DNA of 64,000 bases from Treponema sp. Lineage in GTDB: Bacteria; Spirochaetota; Spirochaetia; Treponematales; Treponemataceae. Below, piece by piece: positions 42,120 to 51,712 of this stretch. Position 1 is the stretch's first letter, and every line of letters begins with the position of its first letter. The notes beneath the pieces are model-generated. The model was not told the DNA's origin. It did no database searches and worked only from the letters and a program-made list of their open reading frames with translations. A program made the translations under genes and the position numbers. The DNA lies in NCBI GenBank assembly GCA_024402475.1, contig JAKSTQ010000002.1, positions 62,001 through 126,000 on the forward strand. Reading direction: 5' to 3'.

Positions 42120-45100
42120 ATGTTCCGTATTTATGTTGAACGCCAGAGCGGATTTGAAAACGAAGCTGGCCGTATTTTTTCTGATATCAAAGGTTTTTTG
42201 GGCATTGCTGGTGTAACTGGCGTGCGTTATCTCAATCGCTACGATGTAGAAAATGTTTCTGATGCAGTTGCAAAGGCTGCTTCTCAGAGAATCTTTTCTG
42301 AACCACAGAGCGATACAATCACTTTCAATGAAATTAAAATCAAGCCAAGTGAAACTGTAATCATCTGGGAATATCTTCCTGGTCAGTATGATCAGCGTTC
42401 GGATTCTGCAGAACAGTGTCTTAAGCTTTTGAGAGAAAGTCTTGCAGGCTCTGTAGTTGTAGGAACTCAGCCTCCACGCGTTCGCTGTGCAAAAATGGTA
42501 ATCCTTACTGGTAAGGTTGCTGCCAAAGACGTAAAGAAAATTCAGGACTATCTTGTTAACCCTGTAGATTCTCGTCTTGCAAGTGCAGAAATTCCAGAAA
42601 CACTTGAACTTGCAACTGATGATCCTGCAGATATTCCGGTTGTAGAAGGATTCATTCACTTTAAGAAAACAGAACTTGAAGAATATCTTGTTAAGATGGG
42701 ACTGGCTATGGATTATGCCGACATCAAATTCCTTCAGGATTACTTCAAGAAAGAAAACCGTGATCCAACCGAAACAGAAATTCGTGTACTTGATACATAC
42801 TGGTCAGATCACTGCCGTCATACAACATTCCTTACAGAATTAAAAGACATCAAGATCGAAAAAGGTCCATACGAAAAACTGTTTAAGCATTCTCTTGATA
42901 ATTATACAAACATGCGTACTGACCTTTATGCAGGCCGCAGTGATAAGCCTGTTAACCTTATGGACATGGCTATCATCGGTATGAAATATCTTAAGAAACA
43001 CGGCATGCTTGAAGACATGGAAGTGTCAGAAGAAAACAACGCATGTTCTGTTTATGTTGATGTTCATTACACAACAGACAAGAAAGGCCGTCCAATCGAT
43101 CCTGATTCATCAAAGGCTACAGAACGCTGGCTCTTGATGTTCAAGAACGAAACACATAACCATCCTACAGAAATTGAACCGTTTGGTGGTGCTGCAACTT
43201 GTATCGGTGGTGCAATCCGTGACCCTCTTTCTGGCCGTTCATGGGTTTACCAGTCAATGCGTATTACAGGTGCTGCTGATCCTACAGTTCCAATGTCAAA
43301 GACAATTAAAGGTAAACTTCCTCAGCTCAAACTTGTTCGTGAATCAGCTCAGGGATTTTCTTCTTACGGAAACCAGATTGGTCTTACAACAGGTCAGGTT
43401 ACAGAAATCTATCATCCGGGTTATGCTGCAAAACGCATGGAACTTGGTGCTGTTATTGCAGCGGCTCCAATGGATACAGTTATCCGTGAACGCCCTGAAC
43501 CAGGTGACATCGTAATTCTTCTTGGTGGTGGAACTGGCCGCGACGGTATTGGTGGTGCAACTGGTTCTTCTAAAGTTCATACAACAAAATCAGTAACAAC
43601 TGCTGCCGCTGAAGTTCAGAAGGGTAATGCAGTAGAAGAAAGAAAGATCCAGCGTTTGTTCCGCAACAAAGATGTAAGTCTTATGATCCGCCGCTGTAAT
43701 GACTTTGGTGCCGGTGGTGTATCAGTTGCAGTTGGTGAACTTGCTCCTGGTCTTGATATTAATCTTGATGCAGTACCTAAAAAGTACGAAGGCCTTAACG
43801 GAACAGAACTTGCAATTTCAGAAAGCCAGGAACGCATGGCTGTTGTAGTTCGTCCAAAGCATGTAGAAAAATTCATTAAGGCAGCTGCTGCAGAAAACCT
43901 GAATGCAGTTGTAGTTGCTACAGTTACAGATACAAACCGCCTTGTAATGAAGTGGCGTGGAAATACAATCGTTGATATCGACAGAGAATTCCTTGATGCT
44001 GCCGGTGCTCATCACGAAGCAAAGGCTGTTATCGAAAGCCCTGCTGCTCCAAAAGATTCTCCACTTGTAAAACCACTTGAAAGCGTTGCAAAGAAAGTTA
44101 CAAAAACTTCTACAGCAAAAGCTGTTGAAGCTGCATGGATTACAAATATCAGTGACCTTGCATGTTGTTCTCAGCGCGGTCTTGGTGAACGCTTTGACGG
44201 TTCTATCGGATCTTCAACAGTATTGTTCCCATACGGCGGTAAATATCAGAATACACCGGAAGCAGCAATGGCAGCTAAACTTCCTGTAATGTCTCCTCGT
44301 GAAACATCAACAGTAAGTACAATGGCTTACGGATTTGATCCACGTATCAGCCAGTGGTCTCCATGGCACGGTGCACAGATTGCTGTTCTTTCTTCTCTTG
44401 CAAAACTTGTCTGTGTTGGTAGTGATTCTACAACAGCACGCCTTTCGTTCCAGGAATTCTTTGGACGCGCAGTTGATCCTAAAACCTGGGGTTATCCTGC
44501 TGCAGCACTTCTTGGTTCTATCGAAGCACAGCTTGCAATGGGAACTGCATCAATCGGTGGTAAAGACTCAATGTCTGGTACATTTGAAAAGATTAATGTT
44601 CCTCATACACTTGTTTCTTTTGCAGTAACTCATGATGATGTTCAGAATGTAGTAAGCGGTGCATTCAAGGCAGAAGGTCACGGAATCTATCTCGTACAGG
44701 TTCCATATTCAGAAGAACTTGCGCCAAACTTTGGTGTATTTACACAGAACTCTAAGGCACTTGTTGAACTTAATGCTGCAAAGAAAATTCAGGCAATGTA
44801 TCCTGTTTGTGCAGGTGGTATTGCAGAAGCTGTTTCTAAAATGGCAATGGGTAACAAGATCGGTGCAGAAATCAATTTTGTTCCAGCTTCAATTACAGCT
44901 GCCGCAATTAAAAAGACTGCTTCTAAAACAACAGCAAAAAAAGCTGCTGAAGATATCGTAGCAATCAAAGCAGGAAGTAATGTTGACCTGTTTACTCCTT
45001 TGTATGGTTCTATCATTGTTGAATCTGCAACAGATCTTACAAAAGATCCTCGCTTTGCAAGTGCAACAGTATGTCAGATTGGTGTTACAACAAAAGATCC

Positions 45101-46160
45101 TGTAATTAAAGTTATCGGAAAAACAAAGGCTTCTACAGTTACTGTAAAAGTTGAAGATATCATCAAGGCATGGGAAGCTCCTCTTGCAAAAGTATTCCCT
45201 CCTGTTTCTGGTGCTAAACCACAGGAAGAACTCCCTGCATTCGCAAAAGAAATTCACCGTTCACTTGATGATGCACGCCGCAATCCAAGCTTTAACATTA
45301 TCCGCCATCATCCTCGTGTTTTGATTCCTGTATTCCCTGGAACAAACTGTGAATTTGATATGGCTCGTGCATTCAACCTTGCCGGCGCTGATACAAAAAT
45401 TCTCGTATTCCGCAACAATACACCACAGGCTTTGAGCGATTCCCTTAAGGCTCTGGAAAAAGAACTTAAGAAAGCTCAGATCTTTGCACTTGCCGGAGGA
45501 TTCTCTGCAGGTGATGAACCAGACGGTTCAGGTAAATTCATTGCGAACGTTTTGCGTGAAGGACACATTTCTGAACAGGTAATGAACCTTCTTAAAAAGC
45601 GTGATGGTCTTGTACTTGGTATCTGTAACGGATTCCAGGCCCTTATTAAAACTGGTCTTGTTCCTTACGGCGAAATCCGTGAACCTGCAAGCGATATGCC
45701 TACTTTGACATTCAACCAGATTGGCCGCCATATCAGCCGTGTTGTAAGAACAAGAATGGTCAGCGCAATGAGTCCTTGGGCAAACGATCCTAGCGTAATT
45801 GACGATAGAATCCACCTTGTACCAGTTTCTCACGGTGAAGGCCGTATCATCATTAATCCTCGTCTTGCAAAAGAATTGTTCCAGAAGGGACAGATTTTTA
45901 CACAGTATGTTGACGAAAAAGGCCAGCCTGCAATTACAGAACCAGATAACCCTAATGGATCTATGTATGCAATTGAAGGTATGACAAGCCCTGACGGACA
46001 TGTACTTGGAAAGATGGGACACAACGAACGAACAGTTGGAAACATCAACGGCGGTTTCTCTGTAGACCTCATTAAGAACGTTTCCAATAATCCGCTTGAA
46101 AATGCAAATGAAAGTTCATGTCAGAACGTATTTGCAGCAGGTGTTCGTTACTTTAAATAG
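42120..46160 (+). CDS. purL: Phosphoribosylformylglycinamidine synthase, single-chain type
   Basis: PurL converts FGAR, glutamine and ATP to FGAM in purine synthesis. The start at 42120 gives MFRIYVERQSGFENEAG, as in the family; the frame is open further upstream to 42078, but that part lies across the promoter. In 1346 residues one sees LDTYWSDHCRHTTF, NHPTEIEPFGGAATCIGG, the central ATP domains, and a C-terminal class I glutaminase with GICNGFQALI (nucleophile Cys) and PVSHGEGR (His, Glu). The organisation fits the long clade seen in clostridia and treponemes. Lys/Ala/Thr-rich insertions near residue 680 and 950 are unusual. No other pur gene is adjacent. Confidence 0.96.
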   Translation: MFRIYVERQSGFENEAGRIFSDIKGFLGIAGVTGVRYLNRYDVENVSDAVAKAASQRIFSEPQSDTITFNEIKIKPSETVIIWEYLPGQYDQRSDSAEQCLKLLRESLAGSVVVGTQPPRVRCAKMVILTGKVAAKDVKKIQDYLVNPVDSRLASAEIPETLELATDDPADIPVVEGFIHFKKTELEEYLVKMGLAMDYADIKFLQDYFKKENRDPTETEIRVLDTYWSDHCRHTTFLTELKDIKIEKGPYEKLFKHSLDNYTNMRTDLYAGRSDKPVNLMDMAIIGMKYLKKHGMLEDMEVSEENNACSVYVDVHYTTDKKGRPIDPDSSKATERWLLMFKNETHNHPTEIEPFGGAATCIGGAIRDPLSGRSWVYQSMRITGAADPTVPMSKTIKGKLPQLKLVRESAQGFSSYGNQIGLTTGQVTEIYHPGYAAKRMELGAVIAAAPMDTVIRERPEPGDIVILLGGGTGRDGIGGATGSSKVHTTKSVTTAAAEVQKGNAVEERKIQRLFRNKDVSLMIRRCNDFGAGGVSVAVGELAPGLDINLDAVPKKYEGLNGTELAISESQERMAVVVRPKHVEKFIKAAAAENLNAVVVATVTDTNRLVMKWRGNTIVDIDREFLDAAGAHHEAKAVIESPAAPKDSPLVKPLESVAKKVTKTSTAKAVEAAWITNISDLACCSQRGLGERFDGSIGSSTVLFPYGGKYQNTPEAAMAAKLPVMSPRETSTVSTMAYGFDPRISQWSPWHGAQIAVLSSLAKLVCVGSDSTTARLSFQEFFGRAVDPKTWGYPAAALLGSIEAQLAMGTASIGGKDSMSGTFEKINVPHTLVSFAVTHDDVQNVVSGAFKAEGHGIYLVQVPYSEELAPNFGVFTQNSKALVELNAAKKIQAMYPVCAGGIAEAVSKMAMGNKIGAEINFVPASITAAAIKKTASKTTAKKAAEDIVAIKAGSNVDLFTPLYGSIIVESATDLTKDPRFASATVCQIGVTTKDPVIKVIGKTKASTVTVKVEDIIKAWEAPLAKVFPPVSGAKPQEELPAFAKEIHRSLDDARRNPSFNIIRHHPRVLIPVFPGTNCEFDMARAFNLAGADTKILVFRNNTPQALSDSLKALEKELKKAQIFALAGGFSAGDEPDGSGKFIANVLREGHISEQVMNLLKKRDGLVLGICNGFQALIKTGLVPYGEIREPASDMPTLTFNQIGRHISRVVRTRMVSAMSPWANDPSVIDDRIHLVPVSHGEGRIIINPRLAKELFQKGQIFTQYVDEKGQPAITEPDNPNGSMYAIEGMTSPDGHVLGKMGHNERTVGNINGGFSVDLIKNVSNNPLENANESSCQNVFAAGVRYFK

Positions 46161-46171
46161 GAATAGAAAAA

Positions 46172-47230
46172 ATGCGTAAAATTATTTATGGCATTTTCTG
46201 TGCTTTGACTGCAGCTCTGTTACTGGCAGGCTGCGGTCAGACAGCTGCAGTTCCAAATGAATTTGGATGGTATCAGGATTTTGATGCTGCACAGAAAGTA
46301 GCCCTTAAAGAAAACAAAAATATCATTGTTCTTTATACAAGCGATGATACAGATGGTGTAAGCCCTGAACTCAAAAGTTCATTGTTCCATACACAGGAAT
46401 TCAAAGAAACTTTTGATGAAAAATTTGTATTCTGTGATCTTGATCTTTCAAGAGAACTTTTCAGAAAGGCAATGCCTGATAAAGAAAAGGCATCAAAAGA
46501 AGATCTGAAAAATGCAAAGCATTTCAAGAAGATTCTTGATGCCAGAATGAAGTTCCGTACTGATTACAGTATCAATAATACACCTGTTGTAATGTTCCTT
46601 ACAAAACAGGGATATCCGATTGTTAAACAGACTTATGTTCCTGTGCAGTCGGTTCAGGAATTTAAGACCAGCGTAGAAGAATTTGATGAACGCACTCAGC
46701 TTATCAATGACCTTGTTGCAAATGTTGATTCTGCAAAGGGTGTAGAAAAAGTTAAGGCGATCGAAGATTTGTGTCAGATTATAAAATCTGATTCACAGTT
46801 TCTGCTGACTCCACTTTTTAAGCAGGTTGAAAAACTTGATCCAAAGAACGAAACAGGTCTTGTAGGCCGTTATATTCTTAAGGTTGCAACAAGTGAAAGT
46901 CTTGATGCTGCAAAAGAACGCAAACTTGATAAAGTTGCAGAACCTTACCTTAAGGCTGCCAAAAACAAGAAACTTTCACCACAGGAAAAACAGCAGGCTT
47001 ATTACGCTGCAGCATATGTACTGGCTTCTAATACACCAGAACCTGAAATTACTGTAAAGATTATTTCGATTCTTAAAAAGGCAATCGAAGTTGACCCTGA
47101 ATCAGCACTTGGAAAACAGTGCGCTATCCGTCTTGAACAGTTTGAAGAATTCAAGATTCGTCAGGACGAAGGCATCCGCAGGGAAAAAGAACAGAAAAAG
47201 GCTGCAAAAGATTCTGAAAACTCAGAATAG
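46172..47230 (+). CDS. Thioredoxin-fold lipoprotein without CxxC
   Basis: The 352-residue protein has lipobox LLLAGC (Cys21). Residues 30-170 follow a thioredoxin-like fold: FDAAQKVALKENKNIIVLYTSDDTDG where the active-site CxxC should be, then NNTPVVMFLTKQGYPI with the cis-Pro. There are no redox cysteines, so it should not be a disulfide oxidoreductase. A helical TPR-like region (190-340) and a charged tail follow. AGGAA precedes the ATG, 11 nt after purL. Confidence 0.75.
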   Translation: MRKIIYGIFCALTAALLLAGCGQTAAVPNEFGWYQDFDAAQKVALKENKNIIVLYTSDDTDGVSPELKSSLFHTQEFKETFDEKFVFCDLDLSRELFRKAMPDKEKASKEDLKNAKHFKKILDARMKFRTDYSINNTPVVMFLTKQGYPIVKQTYVPVQSVQEFKTSVEEFDERTQLINDLVANVDSAKGVEKVKAIEDLCQIIKSDSQFLLTPLFKQVEKLDPKNETGLVGRYILKVATSESLDAAKERKLDKVAEPYLKAAKNKKLSPQEKQQAYYAAAYVLASNTPEPEITVKIISILKKAIEVDPESALGKQCAIRLEQFEEFKIRQDEGIRREKEQKKAAKDSENSE

Positions 47231-47274
47231 GAAGGACCACAGCCAAAACCAGCAGAATAATTTTTAATGCTGTT

Positions 47275-47934
47275 TTAGAAAATAAAGAACTTAAAGCTTA
47301 AGCTTGTATCACACCAGCAGGAACAATTACTGCTGGTGTTTTTTGTTATATAGCCTGCCCAGTTCATTCTGATTGCAAAAATATGTGCCGGTCTGAAAAT
47401 TACGGCAGCTGTGATTTTCCCTGCAGCAAAGGCGTCAGATGAATTTTCAGTTTTAGTAAATAAAGATCCGTTCACGCTGAAAAGAAAATTCCAGATATCG
47501 TTTTTTGTTCTTAAACCGATTCCCATTCCGGCCCAGAGATTAAATTCACTTTTATTGAAAGAAGAATTAAGGTTCTGATTTGTGTTGAAGCAGTCATAAG
47601 AGATTGCGGTTAAGGGCCAGAACGAAAGATATCGGTTAGGGAAAAATTTAAAGATTATGTCAAAATCACTGAGAATACCGGTAACTTCTTTTGTACTGTT
47701 TATTGAAGAAATCTGAGGAAGGACAAAATTTAAATTCCCGGCAATGAGAAAATTCATAAAGCCGGTCTGAAAGTGAAGTCCGGTGTAAGTCATAGAGTTT
47801 TCTGCTGCAGAATTTTCAACAGGCTGTCCGTTTCTGATTCCGACTGCTGGAGCAAGTTCAAGATGAAAGTCAGTTGCCCAAAGGCCAGAAAGACTGATTG
47901 TTAAAATTGTGATTAAGGTTGCAATTTTTTTCAT
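47275..47934 (-). CDS. Omptin-like barrel lacking catalytic residues
   Basis: The 219-residue protein has a signal peptide (cut near GLWA-TDF) and is clearly related to the neighbouring omptin. FWPLTAISYD matches FWPLAGISYD, and both chains end KFFIF / KIFIF. The loops that hold the active site are missing. There is no DSDW, and NSSDAFAAG stands where DIDGH should be. It is about 115 residues shorter. It should be an inactive structural or binding paralogue. Its last 20 codons overlap a terminator of the opposite strand. Its start has only a weak AGAGA upstream. Confidence 0.72.
   Translation of the reverse strand: MKKIATLITILTISLSGLWATDFHLELAPAVGIRNGQPVENSAAENSMTYTGLHFQTGFMNFLIAGNLNFVLPQISSINSTKEVTGILSDFDIIFKFFPNRYLSFWPLTAISYDCFNTNQNLNSSFNKSEFNLWAGMGIGLRTKNDIWNFLFSVNGSLFTKTENSSDAFAAGKITAAVIFRPAHIFAIRMNWAGYITKNTSSNCSCWCDTSLSFKFFIF
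47311..47347 (+). terminator. Terminator of the purL/thioredoxin-fold transcript, inside a reading frame
   Basis: ACACCAGCAG / CTGCTGGTGT is a perfect 10-bp stem with a 9-nt loop followed by TTTTTTG. It serves the rightward transcript, 80 nt after the stop at 47230, but lies within the 3' coding end of the convergent omptin-like gene. Confidence 0.8.
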
Positions 47935-47955
47935 AGTTTAAGATTCTCTGATTTA

Positions 47956-48960
47956 TTAAAAGATAAAAATTTTACAGCCAAAGTTTGCATCAACCCAGAC
48001 AGCATCTGCTCCGCTTTTGGTAGTAGTTTTTTTGTATGGACCTTTTTCACTTGCCGAAGTTGCAAGAGTTCCTTCGACATCTTTTGTGAACATTCCTGTT
48101 ACGCCAGCCTGTAATGCAAATCGTTTTGCAGGCCTCATGGTAAGGGCTGCCTGAATTTTTAATGCTGTAAGTGTTCCCTGACTCTGGTCAAAAAAGTAAA
48201 GGTTTCGGGCAAGGTGACCGTCAATGTCTGTGTATACAGAATAAAGAGCACCCATTACATTAAATTCAAATGCAAATACATTATTTGGAGTCGCTAAACA
48301 AAATCCAAGTCCCAGCCAGAAATGAAAATCACTTCTTAAATAAGAAATTACATCACCGTGCATGTTGCCCGCAGAATGAAGTCCAGGTTCGTCCCATGCA
48401 TAGTAAGAAGGATTTGTTTGTCCGCTTGATGGACGACCGTTTGCTCCATAGCCGTAAGAAGCAAAACCGTCTTTTCCTGTAAAGCTTGTGTAATCGTAAG
48501 AAATGCCTGCAAGGGGCCAGAAAGAAAAAATCTTAGAAGGTTTGATTTCGTATTTCATTATTACGTCAGTTAAAAAACCTTCGTTAAGAACATTTGTATG
48601 TTTAGAGTAATTTGTTTTTGTTGTTGTGTTACCGGTTCCGTACCCATTATCCTGTGCCCAGTCTGAGTCCTGAAGAAAACCTGCATCAGATGGAATTACA
48701 CCTTTAAGGTTTCCTGTGATATAGAAATTTCCAAAACCGATATTGATGTTTCCGCCGTAATACCACAACGGCTTCATTTCCCATTCAAGATAGCTTAATG
48801 TGTATTTCTGTTTTGTAACTCTGTTGTTCGCGTAAACATATTCTCCCACTTTGCCGTAACGCATTCCAATAACCGGTGTTACATCAAAATGAAAGCCTTG
48901 TGCAAATAAACAGCAGTCAGCAAGAAGGAGAAAAATTAAAACTGATAAACTCTTTTTCAT
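47956..48960 (-). CDS. Omptin-family outer-membrane protease
   Basis: The 334-residue protein has a signal peptide (cut near LFA-QGF) and an all-strand body. The omptin active-site pairs are both visible. DSDW at 98-101 corresponds to Asp83/Asp85 of OmpT, and DIDGH at 245-249 corresponds to the Asp210/His212 region (OmpT reads DNDEH). The order of LAGISYDYTSFTG, the surface loop and the last strand GCKIFIF also agrees. Omptins cleave between basic residues at the cell surface. The start has AGGAAT upstream, 6 nt after the rluA-type gene. The alignment was made from memory. Confidence 0.78.
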   Translation of the reverse strand: MKKSLSVLIFLLLADCCLFAQGFHFDVTPVIGMRYGKVGEYVYANNRVTKQKYTLSYLEWEMKPLWYYGGNINIGFGNFYITGNLKGVIPSDAGFLQDSDWAQDNGYGTGNTTTKTNYSKHTNVLNEGFLTDVIMKYEIKPSKIFSFWPLAGISYDYTSFTGKDGFASYGYGANGRPSSGQTNPSYYAWDEPGLHSAGNMHGDVISYLRSDFHFWLGLGFCLATPNNVFAFEFNVMGALYSVYTDIDGHLARNLYFFDQSQGTLTALKIQAALTMRPAKRFALQAGVTGMFTKDVEGTLATSASEKGPYKKTTTKSGADAVWVDANFGCKIFIF

Positions 48961-48966
48961 AAATAA

Positions 48967-49734
48967 TTATTCCTGGGCTGTCTGCCCAACAGCAAGCGGA
49001 TCAGTTCCGTAAAGTTTTGCAAGCTGTTTTCGTGTTGAATCCATGTCCTTTGAGTAATCGGCAGTGAATGTAACTTCCTGCTTTGTGGCCGGATGTGTAA
49101 ATGTAATTTTGTAAGCGTGAAGAGCAAGTCTGTTGAGCAGAGGGCGCTCTTCCCAGGTGTCGCCGTTGTAACGTTTTTTTAATTCACTTAAAAGAACGGG
49201 TTTCTGGTTTCCGCTGTAAAGAGGATCACAGACAATTGAAAGTCCATTCTTCTGAAGGTGAACACGAATCTGATGAGTTCTTCCTGTTAATGGTTTTGCT
49301 TTAATCCAGGAATAAGGGCCTGCTGCACCTAAAAATTCGAAATCAGTGACTGCAGGTTTTCCCTGGCGCTGATTGACAACAGTGCGATGGCGTGCATCTC
49401 CGTCTGGTAAAAGGGGAAGTGTAACATGAAGGTCGTTCCACATAGGGCGGCCGTAAACCAGGCAGTGGTATTCTTTGTGAACGAGGCGTTTCTGAAACTG
49501 AAGTGAAAGTTCACGGTGAGCGTTTTCGTTGCGGGCATATACTACAAGGCCTGAAGTGTCTTTATCGATTCTGTGAACGGCAAAAAGACGGCCGAATTCT
49601 GGTTCTGCAAGCACATCAAGTCGAGGCGCTGTCGGATCATAGCGGTCAGCTGCAATTAAAAGCCCTGAGCGTTTGTTGAATACTATGATGTCGTCGTCTG
49701 CATAAATAACAGTATAGTCTGCGTTCTTTTTCAT
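48967..49734 (-). CDS. RluA-family pseudouridine synthase
   Basis: The start at 49734 (255 residues, MKKNADYTVIY) is preferred. The frame is open upstream to 49779, but that part crosses the promoter. HRIDKDTSGLVV carries the catalytic Asp, and LTGRTHQIRVHL is the second signature. There is no S4 domain at the N-terminus. It would isomerise uridine in rRNA or tRNA; the exact site is unknown. A -10 box ends 6 nt before the ATG, so the mRNA appears leaderless. It leads the omptin pair. Confidence 0.92.
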   Translation of the reverse strand: MKKNADYTVIYADDDIIVFNKRSGLLIAADRYDPTAPRLDVLAEPEFGRLFAVHRIDKDTSGLVVYARNENAHRELSLQFQKRLVHKEYHCLVYGRPMWNDLHVTLPLLPDGDARHRTVVNQRQGKPAVTDFEFLGAAGPYSWIKAKPLTGRTHQIRVHLQKNGLSIVCDPLYSGNQKPVLLSELKKRYNGDTWEERPLLNRLALHAYKITFTHPATKQEVTFTADYSKDMDSTRKQLAKLYGTDPLAVGQTAQE

Positions 49735-49740
49735 GGCTTT

Positions 49741-49769
49741 ATTGTAGTTTAAAAAGAAAAAAAATTCAA
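49741..49769 (-). promoter_or_regulatory. Promoter of the rluA-type gene, leaderless type
   Basis: On the minus strand, TTGAAT (49769-49764), exactly 17 nt, TACAAT (49746-49741), then 6 nt to the ATG. This has the same -35 and spacing as the purL promoter. Confidence 0.7.
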
Positions 49770-49818
49770 ATTTCTGCAACTTTTCTGTGGAAAAAGGGTC
49801 TAATTAATATCAAATAAT

Positions 49819-49870
49819 TTGACAAGTGGGTTTTTAGCATTATACTGTGACAAAAATCGAAAAAGTGTCA
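49819..49870 (+). promoter_or_regulatory. Promoter region of the medium-chain acyl-CoA synthetase gene
   Basis: TTGACA (49819-49824), 16 nt, TATACT (49841-49846). Just downstream, TGACA (49848-49852) and TGTCA (49866-49870) form an inverted repeat with a 13-nt spacer, using half-sites like those at the two fab promoters. Confidence 0.5.
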
Positions 49871-49916
49871 AGAAAATACTTCTTATAATTTTTATTCAAT
49901 AATTAAGGAACACGAA

Positions 49917-51617
49917 ATGAATCTTTATAAAGAATTTATTAAGGACGCCCGTGATTATAATGGTTACGAAGATCTTAAGGCAAATTTTAAGATTAGCATT
50001 CCGGAAAATTTCAACTTTGCATATGATGTTGTTGACCGTTACGAAAAAGATGCTCCAGAAAAAAGAGCAATGCTTTGGGTTAACGATTATGGTGATGAAA
50101 AGACATTTACTTTTACAGATATTGCACGTGAATCAAGACGCGTAGCTAACTTTTTGACAGCACAGGGAATCAAGAAAGGCGATGCAGTTATGCTTATCCT
50201 TCGCCGTCGTTTTGAATTCTGGTTCTTTATGATTGCATTGCACAGAATTGGTGCCATTGCAATTCCTGCTACAGCACAGCTTCTGGCAAAAGATATTGAA
50301 TACCGTAACAACTGTGCAGGCGTTAAAATGATTGTAAGCCTTGCAAGTTCTAAACTTAAGAAAGAAATGGATGAAGCACTTGAAAAGAGTCCTACAGTTG
50401 AAAAACTTGTATGGGTAAAAAATGCTGCTGAACCAGATTCATATTCACTTTACGAAAATGAAAGTGACAAGTGGCTTGATTTTGATAAAGAAATTGCAAA
50501 ATACGATGATAACTTTGCCCGCCCTACAGGAAATGCTGCAACAACAAACGACGATGTAATGATTCTTTACTTTACATCAGGAACTTCTGGCTATCCAAAA
50601 ATGGTTCAGCATAACTTTGCATATCCGCTGGGACACATTGTTACAGCAAAATACTGGCAGAATGTAGTTGATGACGGACTTCACCTTACAGTTGCAGAAA
50701 CCGGATGGGCAAAAGCTGTATGGGGAAAAATCTACGGACAGTGGATTGCAGGTACAGGAATCTTTACATATGACATGGATACTTTTAAGCCTGGTATCAT
50801 GCTCGAAAAAATTGCTAAGTACAAGATTACAACTTTCTGTGCTCCTCCTACAATTTACCGTTATTTTATCCGCCAGAATTTTGACAAATACGACCTTTCT
50901 GCACTTACATACTGTGTAACAGCCGGAGAAGCCCTTAACCCTGAAGTAAAAATCAGATTCAAGGAACTTACAGGCATCACAATGATGGAAGCTTACGGTC
51001 AGACAGAAAGTACCGTTATCTGCGGAAACTTTGTTGGAATGAAAGACAAAGACGGTTCAATGGGTAAACCGGCTCCTGGATATAATGTAGAAATCGTTGA
51101 TGAAACAGGAAAGCCAGTAGCTCCAGGTGAAAAAGGTGAAATCATTATTCATGTTGAAGACGGTCGACCGTTCGGTCTTTTCAGCGGTTACTATAAAGAT
51201 GATGATCTTACAAAGGCTGCATTCGAAGGCGGACTTTACCATACCGGAGATACAGCATATATGGACGAAGACGGATATGTATTCTTTATCGGTCGTAACG
51301 ATGATATCATCAAAAGTGCCGGTTACCGTATCAGTCCGTTCGAAGTTGAAAGCGTTCTTCAGCAGCATCCTGCAGTTCTTGAATGTGCAGTTACTGGTGT
51401 TGAAGACAAAGGCCGCGGTCAGCTTGTAAAAGCTACTATCGTATTGAATAAAGGCTATGAAGCTTCTAATGATCTTGCAAACGAAATCCAGGAATTTGTT
51501 AAGAATCTTGCTGCAAACTATAAGCGTCCGCGTCTGATTGAATTTGTTGATGAACTTCCAAAAACAATCAGTGGAAAAATCCGCCGCGTAGAAATCCGCG
51601 AAAACGATGCAAAATAA
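49917..51617 (+). CDS. Medium-chain acyl-CoA synthetase-like AMP-forming ligase
   Basis: The 566-residue enzyme activates a carboxylic acid to its CoA ester. YFTSGTSGYPKMVQH is the ATP motif, EAYGQTEST the adenylate motif, YHTGDTAYMDEDGYVFFIGR the hinge, and PKTISGKIRR carries the catalytic Lys. The WAKAVWGKIYGQWIAG block is typical of the medium-chain (ACSM/MACS) group. AAGGAA precedes the ATG. It lies just upstream of the second fabF and fabV, but with its own terminator. Confidence 0.9.
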   Translation: MNLYKEFIKDARDYNGYEDLKANFKISIPENFNFAYDVVDRYEKDAPEKRAMLWVNDYGDEKTFTFTDIARESRRVANFLTAQGIKKGDAVMLILRRRFEFWFFMIALHRIGAIAIPATAQLLAKDIEYRNNCAGVKMIVSLASSKLKKEMDEALEKSPTVEKLVWVKNAAEPDSYSLYENESDKWLDFDKEIAKYDDNFARPTGNAATTNDDVMILYFTSGTSGYPKMVQHNFAYPLGHIVTAKYWQNVVDDGLHLTVAETGWAKAVWGKIYGQWIAGTGIFTYDMDTFKPGIMLEKIAKYKITTFCAPPTIYRYFIRQNFDKYDLSALTYCVTAGEALNPEVKIRFKELTGITMMEAYGQTESTVICGNFVGMKDKDGSMGKPAPGYNVEIVDETGKPVAPGEKGEIIIHVEDGRPFGLFSGYYKDDDLTKAAFEGGLYHTGDTAYMDEDGYVFFIGRNDDIIKSAGYRISPFEVESVLQQHPAVLECAVTGVEDKGRGQLVKATIVLNKGYEASNDLANEIQEFVKNLAANYKRPRLIEFVDELPKTISGKIRRVEIRENDAK

Positions 51618-51638
51618 TTTAAGTTTTTGACTTAAACA

Positions 51639-51671
51639 GATGGGATTGTGAAAGCGATCCCATTTTTTTTA
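51639..51671 (+). terminator. Terminator of the acyl-CoA synthetase gene
   Basis: ATGGGAT / ATCCCAT with a loop of about 10 nt, followed by TTTTTTTT. The stem is short but well placed. Confidence 0.75.
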
Positions 51672-51712
51672 TGGAATGAATTGCCTGGTTTGAGCTGTTC
51701 ATTATTGACAAA

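Noticed and set aside
46172-47230. Thiol-disulfide oxidoreductase
   Set aside because: The fold fits thioredoxin, but there is no CxxC; the only clear Cys besides the lipobox are scattered, so redox function is not supported.
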